Part shown: positions 55,142 to 63,387 of the stretch, in pieces
How positions within the stretch are numbered: position 1 is the first letter of the stretch
Layout: the number at the start of each line of letters is the position of its first letter
From: Thalassospira profundimaris
GTDB taxonomy: Bacteria > Pseudomonadota > Alphaproteobacteria > Rhodospirillales > Thalassospiraceae
Direction of reading: 5' to 3'
Assembly: GCF_003326795.1 (NCBI RefSeq)
Contig: NZ_JPWI01000011.1
Coordinates: 62,001-126,000 of the forward strand
DNA: 64,000 bases
Made by a program: the position numbers and the translations under genes
Notes under the pieces: model-generated
Told to the model about the DNA's origin: nothing
Seen by the model: only the letters and a program-made list of their open reading frames with translations
Databases searched by the model: none

Positions 55142-55176
55142 AACACCTCTGCAGGTCAATGACTTGCAGGGGTGTT
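55142..55176 (+). terminator. Terminator after the DUF4167 gene
   Basis: A 14 to 17-bp stem with two wobble pairs (AACACCTCTGCAGG / TTGCAGGGGTGTT) and a tiny loop is followed by GTCGTTTC. It starts 30 bp after the stop. Confidence 0.65.
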
Positions 55177-55329
55177 GTCGTTTCAGGTGCATTTTGCCAG
55201 ATCGACGGGCGGTTTTACCGGTCAAACCTGTAAAACAATAAAGCGGAATATAACGTGCAACCGCTGATTAATGTTGATATCAGTTTATGAAAATCACAAA
55301 TAATTCCGTAAGGTTGTTGTCAGCTTGTC

Positions 55330-56967
55330 GTGTTTGATCATGACCATCGGAAAACGCGTTTAATCGGGGAGTTTTTGATGGGGGCTGGGCTATTTCGGGT
55401 CGTCATGGTGCTGTTATGGGCGCTGGGCGGGATGATCATCGCTCTGGGACTGTTTAACGGCGACTATGAGTTAGCCCTGCTTGGGGGTGTTTGTTTCATT
55501 ATCCCGATGTTCCTGCCACTGGTTATCATGGCGGTTAACCGGGCAAGTCACCCGTCGCCAAAGTCCAAGAAATCGCTTTCTCCGGCCCAGGCTGCTAAGA
55601 TCAAGGCCGAGGGGCAATGGGCCAAGCGCGAAGACCTTACCGCGCGCAAACTTCTTGAAAACAACCCGCCTTTTGTTCTGGGGCGCTGGGGTGACGAGAA
55701 ACGGTTGATTGGTGCAGCCGGTTTAAAGCGCGTTTTGACATTTTCAACCACACCCGATGAATATTACCGCGCATCGGCAGAACCCAATGCGCTTTTGCAT
55801 ACAGGCAATCTGTTTGTATATGAGCGTTTCGGCAGCATCTATCGCGCGACACATGATCGTCGCAGCAAGATGGGGCAAAAACTCATTGTGCTTGATCCTC
55901 ATGGGCAAAGCGGGACGAAAACACACCAGTTCAATCCGTTCGATTTCATCCGCCAGCAGGGCGAGGGTATGATCACCGATACCGGATTGATCGCCGATAC
56001 GCTTCTGGCGCCGATGTTTGTACAGGAACTTGATGAACAGGAAGTCAGGATTGCCCGCACCCTGTTGCAGGGCTTTATCGTCTATACGATCCAGAAAAGC
56101 CTGAAAGAAGACCGCAATCTGGGCGAGGTGCGCCGGAACCTGATCATGCCATCGCACCGGTTCTATAAAATTCTTGAAGAACTGATGGGGATTGATTCCG
56201 CAGATGGCCGGATATCCGAGGTCGCGCTTAATATTCTTGATATGACCGAAGACCAGCGGATGAAAATCATCGAGGCGTGCCGGAATGCAACTGCCGAGTT
56301 TGATCATCCGCAAATCTCCCGACTGCTCAGTGCCAGCAGCTTTACAACAGAAGACATCACTTCCGGTGCTGTATCAATCTATGTGATCGGGCAATTGGGC
56401 GGGGAAAACCCGGACGTGCAGCCATCCTTTAGCCGTGTAATGCTCGCGGGGTTGATGAATATGATCAATCAGCGGGGATGGAAATCCGGTGACCCGGAGT
56501 TCCTTGTCCTGCTTGACGGGGTTGAGCGGGTTGGCCGTATGCCGTTGTTCGAACGCCTTCTGGGGGGCGGATATGGTGATGGAATGGTTGTCTGGCCGGG
56601 CTTTAGCGGTGTCAGCGGCCTGATGGATGTGTGTCTGAACTGGGAGAATGTTGTTGGGCGGGTTGACGCCATTTCGGTGCTGAGTCAGGAAGGGGCCTTT
56701 AACCTTGATTGGGTTTCCGGTCTGACGGCGATGTCGCGCTTTGATGATACCGGTGGCGGGGCCGATACGACGCGTCCTGTTCATCTGCGTCCACAGGATA
56801 ATCAACCCATTCTGAAATCTGCCGAGGTCGCGCGTTTCCCCAAGGAAGAACAGATTTTATTCCGTAAGGGATGCCCGCCCATTCGTGCCTATCGGATTGA
56901 CTGGTATCATGATGACATGTTTGCCGGGCTGGCGGTACATGCACCAACCTTCGATGCGGATAACTGA
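55330..56967 (+). CDS. Orphan VirD4/TraG-like protein without Walker motifs
   Basis: A 545-aa protein with two N-terminal membrane segments (about 19-41 and 46-67) and a long cytoplasmic part that follows type IV secretion coupling proteins (VirD4/TraG). Landmarks: LGRWGDEKR near 122, VLTFSTTPDEYYRA where TraG has the P-loop, LIVLDPHGQSG...FNPFDF (Asp189) like the TraG VLDPKGE...NPFD, and FLVLLDGVERVGRMP where TraG has the Walker B LLDE. Here Gly397 replaces the catalytic Glu, and no GxxxxGK(S/T) exists anywhere. It is thus probably an inactive ATPase relative. No relaxase, VirB or other transfer gene is near. GTG 55330 is the likely start. Confidence 0.75.
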   Translation: MFDHDHRKTRLIGEFLMGAGLFRVVMVLLWALGGMIIALGLFNGDYELALLGGVCFIIPMFLPLVIMAVNRASHPSPKSKKSLSPAQAAKIKAEGQWAKREDLTARKLLENNPPFVLGRWGDEKRLIGAAGLKRVLTFSTTPDEYYRASAEPNALLHTGNLFVYERFGSIYRATHDRRSKMGQKLIVLDPHGQSGTKTHQFNPFDFIRQQGEGMITDTGLIADTLLAPMFVQELDEQEVRIARTLLQGFIVYTIQKSLKEDRNLGEVRRNLIMPSHRFYKILEELMGIDSADGRISEVALNILDMTEDQRMKIIEACRNATAEFDHPQISRLLSASSFTTEDITSGAVSIYVIGQLGGENPDVQPSFSRVMLAGLMNMINQRGWKSGDPEFLVLLDGVERVGRMPLFERLLGGGYGDGMVVWPGFSGVSGLMDVCLNWENVVGRVDAISVLSQEGAFNLDWVSGLTAMSRFDDTGGGADTTRPVHLRPQDNQPILKSAEVARFPKEEQILFRKGCPPIRAYRIDWYHDDMFAGLAVHAPTFDADN

Positions 56968-56991
56968 TTTCGAGCAGACCTAAAGATCATC

Positions 56992-57029
56992 TTGCCGGAT
57001 ATGCCCCGTCGAGGGGCGTGACCCGGCAA
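56992..57029. repeat. Nested inverted repeat between convergent genes
   Basis: Outer arms TTGCCGG (56992-56998) and CCGGCAA (57023-57029) enclose a second hairpin GCCCC / GGGGC (57003-57007 and 57013-57017). It lies between the VirD4-like and MOSC stops. No T-run is present, but it may stop or stabilise both transcripts. Confidence 0.5.
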
Positions 57030-57055
57030 GCATGATGTCAATATGGTCAAGCGGC

Positions 57056-57820
57056 TCAGTCGATGGTGATTATGTTGCCAGGTGTCAGGGTAACGTCTTC
57101 CAGGGCTTCGACATAAACGCCCATATGCAGATGGTTCACACCTTTACGCAGCATCAGCGGGACATTGATGTCGGAAACTGCTGTGTCGGGATTGACGCTT
57201 GTAGCCTTGCATCGCGTGATCGGATGAATGAAGCGGAAGGACGCGCCATTGATCTTGATGATCTGGCCTTCTTCCCACTCCAGTTCTTTCCATGGGTCAA
57301 GCCCGTCAATCAGAAGGTTGCCACGAAACCGCATCGGATCGACATCTGCCTGCACGATGCGGGTACCGAAATCACGGATCGATGCAAGATTGAGGATCGA
57401 AATATAGGGTTCCTTCATGTCACCGAACTGGGTGTCGGGCGCTGAATAGATTTTCGGGGTGCCCGCGACGTCATTTTTCAGGAACGCCTTGAGGAAATCC
57501 TCAATCACGGTGCGTCCCATGGTATCATCAAGCTTGCCCTTGCAGATCGCACGGCCATTGCGAAGAATGGTCAGGGTGCAGGTGCGTTCATCATATTCGG
57601 TGCCAAGCTCGGTAAGCTTGGGCGTATTGACCAGCTGCAGGAAGTTGCTTTTGCGGGCCCATTCCTGCACGCCGTCCTGCCCCAGAGATGACTGGGTGCC
57701 AATGACGAACCGACGGTCATCGGTAATCATTTTATGAGCCGTAATTGTTGCGCTTGGCATATCAATGCCGCGCAGTCCCTTTACCGGGTAACGTTTGATG
57801 GCTTTGAGCTCGACCGTCAT
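57056..57820 (-). CDS. MOSC domain protein
   Basis: A 254-aa protein with an N-terminal MOSC beta-barrel (VELKAIKRYPVKGLRGIDM at the start) and a C-terminal MOSC domain. The conserved molybdenum-binding Cys lies in HPITRCKATSVNPDT. Relatives such as YcbX and mARC bind molybdenum cofactor and reduce N-hydroxylated compounds, but usually have an added ferredoxin domain that is absent here. ATG 57820 is chosen; ten codons of upstream frame lack similarity. It is divergent from clpB. Confidence 0.88.
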   Translation of the reverse strand: MTVELKAIKRYPVKGLRGIDMPSATITAHKMITDDRRFVIGTQSSLGQDGVQEWARKSNFLQLVNTPKLTELGTEYDERTCTLTILRNGRAICKGKLDDTMGRTVIEDFLKAFLKNDVAGTPKIYSAPDTQFGDMKEPYISILNLASIRDFGTRIVQADVDPMRFRGNLLIDGLDPWKELEWEEGQIIKINGASFRFIHPITRCKATSVNPDTAVSDINVPLMLRKGVNHLHMGVYVEALEDVTLTPGNIITID

Positions 57821-58174
57821 GTTCTTTGTTCCTGTCTGGCGCTTTGACATGCGGGTAAGTCGGGGGCGTGATGCATGCCATAAACGGTGACGTTAATTCG
57901 TTGTTTTGCCAAGAGCAACCCCGGACAATCATGTATCTTTCAGGGTGGTTCGATGATTGCTGGAATAATGTCAGATTTCAGTGCTGCGGCGCACAATTAA
58001 TTCTTGCAACTTTTGTAGGGGTATATGGTTGCAAACGTGCAAGGGTGATACATATCAATGTTGTCGCTGTTGAAATAATCTATAATTTTAGAATTCGGCA
58101 ATGACGCCAAGGCCGTGGATGCTTCCAAGAAGGTCCACATCGTTTAAATACTGTTGGCTCAAGGAGTGACAGGA
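57821..58174. promoter_or_regulatory. 354-bp region upstream of clpB
   Basis: No convincing gene; a 78-codon frame (57868-58104) has no similarity. TATAAT at 58081-58086 is a good -10 element for clpB, but no -35 hexamer is well placed. TTGAAA at 58070-58075 recalls an RpoH -35 box, with no matching -10 at the right distance. Confidence 0.4.
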
Positions 58175-60766
58175 ATGGAATTTGAAAAGTTTACGGACCG
58201 GTCCAAAGGGTTTTTGCAGTCCGCGCAATCGCTTGCGCTGCGCGAAAATCATCAGCAATTTGTCCCGATCCATCTTCTGAAAGTGCTGCTTGATGACGAA
58301 GAAGGTCTGGCAGCCAATCTGATCAAGGCAGCCGGCGGCAAGCCCAAGCTTGCCCAGGAGCGTTGCGCACAGGAACTGGCGAAATTGCCAAAGGTTTCCG
58401 GTGGCAATGGTCAGATTTATCTCTCGTCGGAATTTGCCCGACTGATTGATCAGGCTCAGGAAGTCGCCAAAAAAGCCGGTGACAGTTATGTCTCGGCTGA
58501 ACGGCTGCTGCTGACCATTGCCCTTGATCCGAAATCAACCGCGGGCAAGGTTCTGGCTGATGCCGGTGTCACGGCGCAAAGCCTTAATGGGGCGATCAAT
58601 GACATTCGCAAGGGCCGGACAGCTGATAGTGCCGGTGCGGAAAGCCAATATGACGCGCTTAAGAAATATGCCCGTGACCTGACCGAGGCCGCGCGTGAAG
58701 GCAAACTTGATCCGGTGATTGGCCGTGACGAGGAAATCCGTCGCGCGATTCAGGTCCTGTCGCGCCGGACCAAGAACAACCCGGTGATGATCGGTGAACC
58801 CGGCGTTGGTAAAACCGCCATTGCCGAAGGTCTGGCATTGCGCATCGTCAAGGGTGACGTACCCGAAACGCTCAAGGACAAGAAACTTTTGTCGCTTGAC
58901 CTTGGTGCGCTGATTGCCGGTGCCAAGTTCCGTGGCGAGTTTGAAGAACGTCTTAAAGCCGTTCTGAGCGAAATTGAATCCGAAGCAGGTCAGGTCATTC
59001 TGTTCATTGACGAGCTGCATACGCTTGTGGGGGCCGGCAAGGCCGAAGGGTCGATGGATGCATCAAACCTTCTTAAACCGGCACTGGCACGAGGCGAGCT
59101 GCATTGCGTCGGTGCGACCACTTTGGACGAATATCGTCAGCATATCGAAAAGGATGCGGCACTGGCCCGGCGTTTCCAGCCGGTCTTTGTCTCGGAACCG
59201 TCGGTAAGCGACACGGTATCGATCCTGCGCGGGATCAAGGACAAATACGAACTTCATCACGGGGTTCGCATTGCCGATGCGGCACTGGTGGCCGCAGCAA
59301 CGCTTTCAAACCGCTACATCACGGATCGCTTCCTTCCTGACAAGGCGATTGACCTGATGGATGAGGCATCATCGCGTCTGCGGATGGAACTTGATTCCAA
59401 ACCCGAAGAAATTGATGAACTTGATCGCCGGATCATCCAGCTCAAGATTGAACGCGAAGCACTGAAGAAAGAAGACGACAGTGCGTCGAAAGATCGTCTT
59501 GGCCGTCTGGAAAAGGAACTGACCGAGCTTGAAGGCAAATCGACCCTTCTGACCGCGAAATGGGAAGCGCAAAAAACCGAACTGGCGGCATCAACCCAGA
59601 TCAAGGAACAGCTTGATCAGGCACGCAGCGAACTTGAACGCGCCATGCGTGATGGCAAGCTCGAACGCGCCGGTCAGCTTCAGTATGAAGAAATCCCGGC
59701 TCTTGAGCGCCTGCTTGAAAAGGCCGAGGAAGATCAGGCTGACGGCATGAAGGAAGAGGCGGTTACGGAAAAGCACATCGCATCCATCGTGTCGCGCTGG
59801 ACGGGTATCCCGGTCGACAAGATGCTTGAAGGTGAACGCGAAAAGCTTCTGGAAATGGAAGACACCCTGCGCAAGCGGGTTGTCGGACAGGATGAAGCTG
59901 TTCGTTCGATCTCGAACGCGGTTCGTCGTGCCCGTGCGGGGCTTCAGGATCCAAACCGACCGATTGGTTCGTTCCTGTTTCTTGGTCCGACTGGCGTTGG
60001 CAAGACCGAGCTTACAAAGGCGCTTGCACAGTTCCTGTTTGATGATGAACAGGCCATGGTGCGGATTGATATGTCCGAATTCATGGAGAAACATGCAGTC
60101 GCCCGTCTGATCGGTGCGCCTCCGGGATATGTCGGCTATGAAGAAGGTGGTTCGCTGACCGAGGCAGTTCGTCGTCGTCCATATCAGGTTGTGCTGTTTG
60201 ACGAAGTCGAAAAGGCACACCCGGATGTGTTCAACGTCCTGCTTCAGGTTCTTGATGAAGGTCGTCTGACCGACGGACAGGGCCGGGTTGTCGATTTCCG
60301 CAATACCCTGATCATTCTGACCTCCAACTTGGGCGGCGAGATTCTTGCCAATCAGCAGCCGGGGCATGACAGCGGCGAAGTCCGCAATCAGGTCATGGAA
60401 ATCGTCCGGGCATCATTCCGTCCGGAATTCCTGAACCGTCTGGACGAAACCATTCTGTTCCATCGTCTGGCCCGTGAGCAGATGGGCAAGATTGTGGATA
60501 TTCAGCTGGGCCGTCTTGAGAAGCTTCTGTTTGATCGCAAGATCGAGCTCAAGCTTGATGATGCCGCCAAGGACTGGCTGGCCGAAAAGGGTTATGATCC
60601 GGTCTATGGGGCGCGTCCGCTCAAACGCGTTATTCAACGCTACCTGCAGAACCCGCTGGCAATGCAGATCCTTGAAGGCGGGATCAAGGACGGGGATACC
60701 GTTCCGGTCTCGACAGAGGGAAATGATCTTTTGCTGAATGGCAAAAAGGTCGAGATTGTCGATTAA
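58175..60766 (+). CDS. clpB: ATP-dependent disaggregase ClpB
   Basis: ClpB (863 aa) is the Hsp100 disaggregase that works with DnaK to rescue aggregated proteins. The Clp N-domain spans about 1-145. AAA domain 1 has Walker A at about 207 (GEPGVGKTA); a coiled-coil M domain follows (about 405-530, [17 protein letters not shown]). AAA domain 2 has Walker [10 protein letters not shown] and Walker [14 protein letters not shown]. The start is ATG 58175 with AAGGAG upstream; seven further codons lie in frame before it. Heat-shock control is expected but the promoter is not clear. Confidence 0.97.
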   Translation: MEFEKFTDRSKGFLQSAQSLALRENHQQFVPIHLLKVLLDDEEGLAANLIKAAGGKPKLAQERCAQELAKLPKVSGGNGQIYLSSEFARLIDQAQEVAKKAGDSYVSAERLLLTIALDPKSTAGKVLADAGVTAQSLNGAINDIRKGRTADSAGAESQYDALKKYARDLTEAAREGKLDPVIGRDEEIRRAIQVLSRRTKNNPVMIGEPGVGKTAIAEGLALRIVKGDVPETLKDKKLLSLDLGALIAGAKFRGEFEERLKAVLSEIESEAGQVILFIDELHTLVGAGKAEGSMDASNLLKPALARGELHCVGATTLDEYRQHIEKDAALARRFQPVFVSEPSVSDTVSILRGIKDKYELHHGVRIADAALVAAATLSNRYITDRFLPDKAIDLMDEASSRLRMELDSKPEEIDELDRRIIQLKIEREALKKEDDSASKDRLGRLEKELTELEGKSTLLTAKWEAQKTELAASTQIKEQLDQARSELERAMRDGKLERAGQLQYEEIPALERLLEKAEEDQADGMKEEAVTEKHIASIVSRWTGIPVDKMLEGEREKLLEMEDTLRKRVVGQDEAVRSISNAVRRARAGLQDPNRPIGSFLFLGPTGVGKTELTKALAQFLFDDEQAMVRIDMSEFMEKHAVARLIGAPPGYVGYEEGGSLTEAVRRRPYQVVLFDEVEKAHPDVFNVLLQVLDEGRLTDGQGRVVDFRNTLIILTSNLGGEILANQQPGHDSGEVRNQVMEIVRASFRPEFLNRLDETILFHRLAREQMGKIVDIQLGRLEKLLFDRKIELKLDDAAKDWLAEKGYDPVYGARPLKRVIQRYLQNPLAMQILEGGIKDGDTVPVSTEGNDLLLNGKKVEIVD

Positions 60767-60797
60767 AAATCGAAAGCATCACAATAGCCAAAACGAG

Positions 60798-60830
60798 AAC
60801 CCCGGTTGAGAAAACCGGGGTTTTCTTTTG
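60798..60830 (+). terminator. Intrinsic terminator of clpB
   Basis: A perfect 10-bp stem (AACCCCGGTT / AACCGGGGTT, loop of 5) is followed by TTCTTTTG. It starts 32 bp after the stop codon. Confidence 0.85.
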
Positions 60831-60978
60831 CATTGTCCCGGGCTGCCGGAATTCGGACATTTTGATGAAATTCACGCTGGTCGCTGGATTGCTGACTGGA
60901 TCATGGATATGTAATATTCTCTGGGTTGAATTTATCTTATCGTATATTTGTTTTGGTTGTGCAGTGAGAGGGACAGAT

Positions 60979-62043
60979 ATGGCGATGAAAGTCGGAAATG
61001 TGGAATTCTACAATGGCCCTCATACGCTGGGTGCGCCGGACAATCTGGAAGATGTCATTGTCGAATTCATCAATGGAGCGACAAAACGTCTGGAAATCGC
61101 CGTCCAGGAACTTGAAAGTCGGCCTATTGCCGAGGCGATCATTAGAGCGCGACAAAATCGGGTTCGGGTAAAACTGGTTGTTGAGCAAAGCTATCTGCGC
61201 AGCTCGACGATCAAGCCCGAGCCATTTGAACCTGGCGGAAAGAATGAGCCGAACCGTGTCATTCACGATGCAATATTACGGTCAAATATCGACGTAAAGG
61301 TTGACTTCAATTCCAGCATTTTTCATCAAAAATTTATCATTCGTGATGGCCAATCTGTTTTGACCGGCAGTACGAATTTTACACCGACAGGAACGCACAA
61401 GAACCTTAATCATGTTGTGATCCTGCATGACAAGAAAATCGCTTCAACCTATGCCCGGGAATTTCGGGAAATTCAGCAAGGGCATTTTGGCAAGCGGAAT
61501 GAAGGGCATGACGCCAAGCCAACCTATGAAACTGTTTCAGGCATTCCGATAAAGATCGCCTTCGCACCGGACCACAATCCGGAAATGGAAATCATGAAAC
61601 AGATGATGAAGGCACGATCACGGATCGATTTTGCCATTTTCACGTTTTCGAAATCATCGGGTATTGATGACACGATGCTGCGTCTCATTGAGATGGGGAT
61701 GCCGATCCGCGGTGCGCTTGATTACAGTCAGGGGGTGAATGCCTGGGCACCAACAAAGGATCTGGTCGCCGCAGGTGGTGACTTATATGGCGTAAAAAAA
61801 AGCAGTACACTCGGCAAGCTGCATCACAAGCTGATGGTGCTTGATGATCAGGTCGTGATTGCCGGTTCCTTTAATTACACCGGTCCAGCCAACCAGCTGA
61901 ATGATGAAAACATTATCGTCATTGGTGCATTTGACCCGCAATCGGATGCGCAACGTGAAGCGCAGTCCCAAATAGCGCTATTCGCAAGGCGCGAAATTGA
62001 CCGGATAATTGCAGAACATGGAACCGCCTTGTCTGACGGCTAA
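60979..62043 (+). CDS. Phospholipase D-like protein with two HKD motifs
   Basis: A 354-aa protein with two complete HKD half-sites: His116-x-Lys118-x4-Asp123 (FHQKFIIRDGQSVLTGSTNFT in register) and His282-x-Lys284-x4-Asp289 (HHKLMVLDDQVVIAGSFNYT). Both carry the GSxN tail. Such proteins hydrolyse phosphodiesters in lipids or DNA; the short, signal-less form resembles nuclease and unknown bacterial PLDc_2 members. ATG 60979 is preferred for its GAGGG site. An in-frame start near 60862 would add a 39-aa hydrophobic leader and a membrane anchor. No partner gene is adjacent. Confidence 0.82.
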   Translation: MAMKVGNVEFYNGPHTLGAPDNLEDVIVEFINGATKRLEIAVQELESRPIAEAIIRARQNRVRVKLVVEQSYLRSSTIKPEPFEPGGKNEPNRVIHDAILRSNIDVKVDFNSSIFHQKFIIRDGQSVLTGSTNFTPTGTHKNLNHVVILHDKKIASTYAREFREIQQGHFGKRNEGHDAKPTYETVSGIPIKIAFAPDHNPEMEIMKQMMKARSRIDFAIFTFSKSSGIDDTMLRLIEMGMPIRGALDYSQGVNAWAPTKDLVAAGGDLYGVKKSSTLGKLHHKLMVLDDQVVIAGSFNYTGPANQLNDENIIVIGAFDPQSDAQREAQSQIALFARREIDRIIAEHGTALSDG

Positions 62044-62165
62044 AACATCAGAGATGCGATTTTTCTGACGGGAAATGATTTTCAGGGACATTGGTTGTCT
62101 TGTTCAAGTCACTATTTGTTGTCACCATCTGGTTTCTTGAGGGTAACACAGGTTGGGACGAACGA

Positions 62166-62954
62166 ATGTTGGCTAAAAAATTCAGGATACCTGCAGTCTC
62201 TGCAGTCGTTTGTATGGTCGTCGGTATGGCCTCTTTGGCCAATGCCCAGTCCTTTTTTGATAAGGCAAAGCAGACCCTTGGCGAGGCGCTAAATTCATCC
62301 GGAGCTACGAGTTCCTCAGGCAGCAGCAGTTCTGCGATATCGGCTCTTTCGTCAGACACGGTCGAGCAGGGGCTTAAGCAGGCGCTTGATATGGGGGTGG
62401 AACTGGTGACCGAGCAGCTTGGTGCCACAGACGGGTTTAATGCCGATCCGGTCGCCCATATTCCGCTTCCTGAAAGTGTCAAAAGTGCGCAGAAACTTCT
62501 GAGCGCTGCCGGTCTTGGCAGCTATGCCGACGAGATTGAATTGCGTATGAACCGCGCGGCTGAGCAAACCATGACCGATGCTGGTGACATTCTGGTCAAG
62601 GCGATCAGCCAGATGACGGTTGCCGATGCAAAGGGTATCCTTGAGGGGCCAGATGATGCGGCGACCAGTTATCTGCGCCGTGTGGGGGGATCGGATATTG
62701 AAGGCCGTTTGCGTCCGGTGATTACCGATGCACTTTCTGATACCGGGGCGCTGTCGCTGTATGACCAGATGGTCGGGCAATATGACACATTGCCGTTTGT
62801 ACCGGATCTGAAAGCGTCGCTAACCGATCATGCGACGGAAAAGGCGATGGACGGATTGTTCCATTACATCGCCCTGCAAGAGGCAGATATCCGCTCTGAT
62901 CCGGCCCGCTGGACAACTGATATCCTCAAAAGGGTCTTTTCGGCGGCAAACTAG
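62166..62954 (+). CDS. DUF4197 domain protein (exported)
   Basis: A 262-aa exported protein. The signal peptide runs from LAKKFRIPAVSAVVCMVVGM to about LANAQS (residue 27). A Ser-rich stretch (about 43-60) precedes the DUF4197 domain: VEQGLKQALDMGVELVTEQLGATDGF in register, and IPLPESVKSAQKLLSAAGLGSYADEIELRMNRAAE-like blocks (short parts IPLPESVKSAQKLL). Family function is unknown; members are periplasmic. The ATG at 62166 is chosen for the signal peptide. Its stop overlaps the next, convergent gene's stop by four bases. Confidence 0.85.
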   Translation: MLAKKFRIPAVSAVVCMVVGMASLANAQSFFDKAKQTLGEALNSSGATSSSGSSSSAISALSSDTVEQGLKQALDMGVELVTEQLGATDGFNADPVAHIPLPESVKSAQKLLSAAGLGSYADEIELRMNRAAEQTMTDAGDILVKAISQMTVADAKGILEGPDDAATSYLRRVGGSDIEGRLRPVITDALSDTGALSLYDQMVGQYDTLPFVPDLKASLTDHATEKAMDGLFHYIALQEADIRSDPARWTTDILKRVFSAAN

Positions 62955-63379
62955 CGATATGCGGCGGGAAGGTCTTCCCAGCGATCACGCATATCGGCAA
63001 ACGTTTCGTCAGGAACCTGATGGATGCTGCCAAACCGGCCATGGCATTCAACGATTTGAAGAGGAACGCCAAGATGTTCGGCCATATCGATATAGGCCTT
63101 CATTTCCCAGAAACGGGTGAAGGTGTTCGATACGACGACATTCTTGCCTTCCTTAAGGGCTTCCTGGCATTTGGCTTCGCATTTGGCGTGGGTTTTTGTG
63201 AGTCGACGGATATCGAACTCGTAGAAACCCTGCCGATCTACCATGAACATATCGGCTTCAAGATGAACAGCACCTGTTGCCGATGCCAGATTCCTTGCCA
63301 ATGTTGATTTCCCTGATCCGGGTAACCCACGGATCAGGGTCAGAGTCTGGTTATGTTGGTGTTCTTTAGTCTTGGGCAT
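62951..63379 (-). CDS. Small P-loop kinase-like ATPase (AAA_33 type)
   Basis: A 142-aa P-loop protein. Walker A at 18-25 is GLPGSGKS (LTLIRGLPGSGKSTLARNLA); a second acidic site follows in VHLEADMFMVDRQG. This resembles the NEDD4BP2 / zeta-like kinase group, which includes polynucleotide and small-molecule kinases. There is no antitoxin-like partner gene, so a toxin role is not supported. The ATG at 63379 is preceded by a reasonable SD. It is convergent with the DUF4197 gene and 8 bp downstream of the acyl-CoA ligase gene. Confidence 0.8.
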   Translation of the reverse strand: MPKTKEHQHNQTLTLIRGLPGSGKSTLARNLASATGAVHLEADMFMVDRQGFYEFDIRRLTKTHAKCEAKCQEALKEGKNVVVSNTFTRFWEMKAYIDMAEHLGVPLQIVECHGRFGSIHQVPDETFADMRDRWEDLPAAYR

Positions 63380-63387
63380 TTGGTCGG

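Noticed and set aside
55330-56967. Part of an integrative conjugative element
   Set aside because: The VirD4-like gene stands alone: no relaxase, VirB genes, integrase, tRNA or attachment repeats are visible nearby.
58061-58095. RpoH heat-shock promoter upstream of clpB
   Set aside because: TTGAAA is present, but no matching -10 element lies at the needed distance; only a TATAAT with a poor -35 was found.
57868-58104. 78-codon open frame upstream of clpB
   Set aside because: No ribosome-binding site or similarity; it overlaps the presumed clpB promoter region.
62951-63379. Zeta-type toxin of a toxin-antitoxin pair
   Set aside because: The P-loop resembles zeta-like kinases, but no small antitoxin gene lies beside it; the neighbours are a DUF4197 protein and an acyl-CoA ligase.
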